The notes under the pieces: model-generated
Told to the model about the DNA's origin: nothing
The model's input: the letters and a program-made list of their open reading frames with translations, nothing else
Database searches by the model: none
Program-made: the position numbers and the translations under genes
Part shown: positions 60,381 through 64,000 of the stretch, one piece after another
Position numbering within the stretch: position 1 is the first letter of the stretch
Layout of the letters: the number at the start of each line of letters is the position of its first letter
NCBI RefSeq assembly: GCF_041053055.1
Contig: NZ_CP163443.1
Coordinates: forward strand, 496,001-560,000
DNA length: 64,000 bases
Direction of reading: 5' to 3'
Source: Streptomyces sp. R41
GTDB taxonomy: Bacteria; Actinomycetota; Actinomycetes; Streptomycetales; Streptomycetaceae

Positions 60381-63107
60381 GTGTTCCACCGCCCTGCCTC
60401 AAGACGGCGCCGCGCCACGGCCGCCGTCACCCTGGGCCTTCTGTGCACCCTGTCCACGAGCGCGTGGTCCGGTGTCCATGACACCGGACCCGCCACCGCG
60501 CAGCGGGCCCGCGTCACCACGGTGGCCTCCGCGCCGGGCAGCACCACCGCGCTCGCCGGGTACGCGATCCAGTCCACCGCCAAGGTCAGCGACCCGGCGG
60601 CGGACGTCTCGAGCCCCGGCTATCCGGCGAGCGGCTGGTATCCGGCGGGCTCGCGCTCCACGGTCCTCGCGGCGCTGCTCGCGAAGGGGAAGTACGCGGA
60701 CCCGTTCTACTCGACCAACCGGCAGAAGATCCCGAAGGCCGACTTCGCCGTGCCCTGGTGGTACCGCTCGGATTTCACGGTCGCCGACACCTCCGAGCGC
60801 AGCTATCTGGACTTCAGCGGGGTCATCTCGGCGGCCGACGTCTACGTCAACGGCAAGCAGGTCGCCAAGGCCGCCAATGTGGCGGGCGCGTACACGCACC
60901 ACGAACTCGACATCACCCCACTGGTGCGGGCCGGCACCAACACGGTCGCCTTCCGCATCCAGCCCAATGAGCCCAACAAGCACCTCACCATGGGCTGGAT
61001 CGACTGGCTGCAGCCGCCGCCCGACGAGAACATGGGCATCGTCCGCGACGTCCTCGTCCGCCGTGGCGGCCCGGTCGCGCTGCGCGACGCGCACGTGGTG
61101 ACCAAGCTCGACGTCCCCTCGCTCGCCTCGGCGGACCTGACGGTCAAGGCGAAGGCGCGCAACGAGACGGGCACCGCCGTCACGGCCACGGTCTCCGGCA
61201 CGATCGGATCGACGTCCTTCACGAAGACCGTCGCCCTCGCCGCGCACGAGACGAAGACGGTCACCTTCGCCCCGGCCGACTCCCCCGGCCTGCACCTGAC
61301 GTCGCCGATGGTGTGGTGGCCCGCGGGCATGGGCGGACAGCCCCTGTACGGCCTCGACCTGACCGCCTCCGTCGCCGGCACCCCCTCGGACACCGCGCAC
61401 GAGGACTTCGGCATCCGCGACGTGAAGGCGCCGCTCAACTCCGACGGCGCCCGGCAGTACAGCATCAACGGCCGGCGGTTGCTGATCAAGGGCGGCGGCT
61501 GGTCACCGGACGAGTTCCTGCGCTGGGACCGGACGTACGTCGAGGACCGGCTGAAGTACGCGCTCGACCTGGGCCTCAACACCATCCGTCTGGAAGGGCA
61601 CATCGAGCCGGACGAGTTCTTCGACCTCGCCGACCGGTACGGCATCCTCACCCTGCCCGGCTGGGAGTGCTGTGACAAGTGGGAGGGGAACGTCAACGGC
61701 AGCGAGCGGGGCGACAAGTGGACCGCCGCCGACTATCCCGTCGCCAAGGCATCGATGGCCGCCGAGGCCGCGCGCCTGCGCGACCACCCGAGTGTCATCT
61801 CATTCCTCATCGGCAGCGACTTCGCGCCCGACGCCACGATCGAGAAGAACTACCTCGACGCCCTGAAGGCGGCCGACTGGCCGACACCCGTGGTCGCCGC
61901 CGCCTCCGACAAGTCGTCTCCGCAATCCGGCAGTTCGGGCATGAAGATGACCGGGCCGTACGACTGGATCCCGCCGCACTACTGGTACGCCAAGCGCGAG
62001 GGCGGCGCCACCGGCTTCAACTCCGAGACCAGCGCGGGCCCCGACATCCCCACGCTCGACACCCTGCACCGGATGATGTCCCCCGCCGATCTGGACACCC
62101 TCTGGAAGAACCCGGGTGCCAAGCAGTACCACCGCTCGCCGTCGCCGACCTTCGACACCCTCAAGATCTACGACGCCGCCCTGAGCGGCCGCTACGGCGC
62201 ACCGACCGGCCTCACCGACTACGTGCGCAAGGCGCAGCTCGCCCAGTACGAGAACGTGCGCGCGCAGTTCGAGGCGTACGGGCGCAACGCCACTGACTCC
62301 TCGAAACCGTCGACCGGCGTCGTCTACTGGATGTTCAACAGCGGATGGACGTCACTGCACTGGCAGTTGATGGACCGTTACCTCGACCAGGGCGGCGCCT
62401 ACTTCGGCGCCAAGAAGGCCAATGAGCCGCTGCACATCCAGTACTCGTACGACAACCGCTCGGTCGTGGTGGTGAACAACCGGCACACGTCCGCGTCCGG
62501 TCTCACGGCCCGGGTCACGCTCTTCAACACCGACGGTGCGCAGAAGTACGACAAGTCGGCGACCGGCGTGAACGTGGGCGGGGACGGCGCCCGCAGCACC
62601 GCGCTCACGGTGCCGTCCTCGGTGAGCGGGCTGTCGACGACGTATCTCGCGCGCCTGACCCTCACCGACTCCAAGGGCGAGGAGGTCAGCCGCAACGTCT
62701 ACTGGCTGTCCACCAAGCCCGACACGCTCGACTGGGCCAACACCGACTGGTACTACACGCCGACGACGAGCTACGCGGACCTCAAGGGGCTCAACTCGAT
62801 GGCGCAGGCGCCGGTTTCGGCAACGGTGTCGAGCTCCTCCGGCCCGGACGGCACGTCCACGACTACGGTCACCGTACGGAACACCGGGACCGGGAAGACT
62901 CCGTCACTCCTCACCGATGTGCACCTCGTGGACGCGAAGGGCAAGCCGGTGCTGCCGGTGCGGTGGTCCGACAACCAGGTCAGCCTGTGGCCCGGCGAGT
63001 CGACGACTCTGACGGCCACGTACCGGACGGCCGATCTGCACGGATCCGCGCCTCGGGTGCGGGTGTCGGGGTGGAACACGCCGGAGAAGACGGTTCCGGC
63101 GACATAG
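60381..63107 (+). CDS. Secreted GH2 exo-beta-D-glucosaminidase-like enzyme
   Basis: A 908-residue exported glycosidase. GTG 60381 follows AAGGAG. A signal region (RRRRATAAVTLGLLCTLSTSAW) is followed by a GH2 sugar-binding domain (PWWYRSDFTVADTSERSYLDFSGVISAADVYVNGKQV) and an Ig-like domain. The TIM barrel has GGGWSPDEFLRWD, LGLNTIRLEGHIEPDEFFDLADRYGILTLPGWECCDKWEGN, FLIGSDFAPD and GFNSETSAGPDIP. In this subfamily the usual N-E acid pair is replaced by S-D, and GFNSET holds the nucleophile Glu. The pattern matches CsxA-type enzymes, which remove glucosamine from chitosan ends. It is probably ROK-controlled. Confidence 0.9.
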   Translation: MFHRPASRRRRATAAVTLGLLCTLSTSAWSGVHDTGPATAQRARVTTVASAPGSTTALAGYAIQSTAKVSDPAADVSSPGYPASGWYPAGSRSTVLAALLAKGKYADPFYSTNRQKIPKADFAVPWWYRSDFTVADTSERSYLDFSGVISAADVYVNGKQVAKAANVAGAYTHHELDITPLVRAGTNTVAFRIQPNEPNKHLTMGWIDWLQPPPDENMGIVRDVLVRRGGPVALRDAHVVTKLDVPSLASADLTVKAKARNETGTAVTATVSGTIGSTSFTKTVALAAHETKTVTFAPADSPGLHLTSPMVWWPAGMGGQPLYGLDLTASVAGTPSDTAHEDFGIRDVKAPLNSDGARQYSINGRRLLIKGGGWSPDEFLRWDRTYVEDRLKYALDLGLNTIRLEGHIEPDEFFDLADRYGILTLPGWECCDKWEGNVNGSERGDKWTAADYPVAKASMAAEAARLRDHPSVISFLIGSDFAPDATIEKNYLDALKAADWPTPVVAAASDKSSPQSGSSGMKMTGPYDWIPPHYWYAKREGGATGFNSETSAGPDIPTLDTLHRMMSPADLDTLWKNPGAKQYHRSPSPTFDTLKIYDAALSGRYGAPTGLTDYVRKAQLAQYENVRAQFEAYGRNATDSSKPSTGVVYWMFNSGWTSLHWQLMDRYLDQGGAYFGAKKANEPLHIQYSYDNRSVVVVNNRHTSASGLTARVTLFNTDGAQKYDKSATGVNVGGDGARSTALTVPSSVSGLSTTYLARLTLTDSKGEEVSRNVYWLSTKPDTLDWANTDWYYTPTTSYADLKGLNSMAQAPVSATVSSSSGPDGTSTTTVTVRNTGTGKTPSLLTDVHLVDAKGKPVLPVRWSDNQVSLWPGESTTLTATYRTADLHGSAPRVRVSGWNTPEKTVPAT

Positions 63108-63158
63108 GTCGGACAGGCGGAGGGGCGGGTCCGGATCCGGGCCCGCCCTTCCGCGCGC

Positions 63159-64000
63159 TCAGCTCACATTGAGCGCGGTGTCGTCGATGACGAACGACGT
63201 CTGGAGCGTGGAGCCCTCCGTGCCGGTGAACTTGATGGTGACCGTCTGCCCGGCATAGGTGGTGCCGAGGCTGAAGGTGCGCTGCGTGTACCCCGACGCG
63301 GCGTTCAGGTTCGAGTACGTGGCCAGGGTCGACAGGACCGTGCCGCTGCTGTTGAGGACCTGGGCCTTGAGGGTGTCGTACGCCGTGCTGGTGGTCGTCT
63401 CGGCCGTGTCCACGTGGAGGTAGAAGCTCAGGGTGGCCGAGCAGCCGGACGGGACGGTCACCGGCTGGGAGAGCGTGTCGGTGTGGGCGGAGCCGTATCC
63501 GTTCAGCCATGCCTTGTAGGAGCCGGTGCGGGCGGCCTCACCGGTGTCGGTGGTGATCACGCCGCTGCTCGCGGTCCAGGACGAACTGCCGGACTCGAAG
63601 CTGGGGTTGGCGAGCAGCTGCGCGGCCGTGCAGGTGCCGCCTCCGCCACCACCGCTGCCGCCGGCGCCGGCGAGCCATTCGGTGGCGTTGAGCGCGAGGG
63701 CCGCGTTGGTGGCGCCGGTGTCGTTCCAGCCGTCGTACAGCGTGTTGCCGGACTGGCCGGTGCCGTCGTCGATCGGCGAGCTGTCGCCCCAGAAGGCGAC
63801 CTTGCCGCTGCCGAAGGTGCTGGTGGCGAAGAACGCTCCGGTGTTGCCCGAGTAACCGGTCCGGTAGAGCAGGCCCTTGACGGCCGAGTTGTCGGCGGGC
63901 TTGAGCGTGGCCGTCGTACCGCTGGCGATGAGGCTCTTGGTGACGGTGCCGAACGAGCCGTGCAGGACCGGGTTGGTGCTGTCGCTGATGGCGCTCGGGT
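63159..64000 (-). CDS. C-terminal part of a secreted multidomain protein (5' end outside window)
   Basis: About 280 C-terminal residues, reading in from the right edge. A first region ends GKVAFWGDSSPIDDGTGQSGNTLYDGWNDTGATNAALALNATEWLAG. A glycine linker (GGSGGGGGG) follows. The final 130-residue beta-sandwich has LLANPSFESGSSSWTASSGVI, AWLNGYGSAHTDTLSQPVTVPSGCSATLSFYLHVDT and GQTVTIKFTGTEGS. The last module is shared by many secreted Streptomyces hydrolases and proteases as a carbohydrate- or surface-binding appendage. The catalytic part is not visible, so the activity is unknown. It converges on the GH2 gene. Confidence 0.8.
   Translation of the reverse strand, partial: PSAISDSTNPVLHGSFGTVTKSLIASGTTATLKPADNSAVKGLLYRTGYSGNTGAFFATSTFGSGKVAFWGDSSPIDDGTGQSGNTLYDGWNDTGATNAALALNATEWLAGAGGSGGGGGGTCTAAQLLANPSFESGSSSWTASSGVITTDTGEAARTGSYKAWLNGYGSAHTDTLSQPVTVPSGCSATLSFYLHVDTAETTTSTAYDTLKAQVLNSSGTVLSTLATYSNLNAASGYTQRTFSLGTTYAGQTVTIKFTGTEGSTLQTSFVIDDTALNVS

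Overview
The window reads as ordinary chromosomal DNA of a Streptomyces (or very close relative). It is GC-rich throughout, with strong third-position GC bias and many GTG and TTG starts. It carries actinobacterial families such as SPW-repeat, DUF7144, DUF6325 and DUF2252 proteins. Upstream sites resemble those of the Streptomyces regulators DasR, GlnR and ROK proteins. No rRNA, intact tRNA, CRISPR array, phage, plasmid or antibiotic cluster is visible. About 64 protein genes are supported, plus one very short leader ORF, two gene remnants and one MITE-like element.

Layout. (1) 1-7.8 kb: the N-terminal part of an adenosine deaminase, a VOC protein, a PAP2 phosphatase behind a double dyad operator, a BASS-type transporter, a dienelactone hydrolase, a divergent NAD(P)-binding protein/TetR pair with two operators, a secreted sphingomyelinase C and an aldo/keto reductase. 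(2) 7.8-26.9 kb: a run of stress and energy genes. It includes SHOCT and DUF7144 proteins, a glucose-dehydrogenase-like SDR followed by cydA-cydB-gluconokinase, a cation/proton antiporter, a small lipoprotein, DUF6325, a multi-pass membrane protein, DUF389, a cyclase-family protein, a GAP-family protein and a YihY protein. It ends with a GMC oxidoreductase-DUF2252-GH15 operon and a convergent ClC chloride channel. (3) 26.9-28.6 kb: a scarred region with a strong hairpin and remnants of an MFS transporter and possibly a PIN-domain gene, then an arginase-family gene. (4) 29-32.1 kb: a GH19 chitinase behind two DasR-type sites, and a MarR/aldehyde dehydrogenase pair.

(5) 32.1-38.4 kb: a nitrogen module. 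A cytoplasmic AmiC-like binding protein precedes a urea-type ABC transporter, urtABCDE. Between them lie a terminator and four GlnR-like half-sites spaced 11 bp apart. (6) 38.4-40 kb: an ECF sigma factor with its DGPF partner. (7) 40-48 kb: an organosulfur module. The genes sfnG-ssuE-sfnB-ssuD are transcribed leftwards behind a very short ORF ending in two cysteine codons, the hallmark of a cysteine-responsive leader peptide. A LysR regulator is divergent. (8) 48-58.7 kb: a DUF4142 protein, a lactonase-like MBL enzyme divergent from a TetR, an SPW protein, an ArsR-SRPBCC fusion, an orphan molybdopterin oxidoreductase, a coupled APH/GNAT/P-loop operon and an APC permease. (9) 58.7-64 kb: a 181-bp MITE-like element, a ROK regulator and a secreted GH2 exo-glucosaminidase that share one operator type, and a truncated secreted protein.

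Functionally, the window gathers scavenging systems with local control signals: amino-sugar polymers (GH19, GH2), urea or amides (urt), dimethylsulfone and sulfonates (sfn/ssu). Around them sit envelope and osmotic stress genes. The most notable points are the cysteine leader ORF, the paired operators, the GlnR-like array and the MITE-like element. All functions are inferred from sequence by eye; no search was run.
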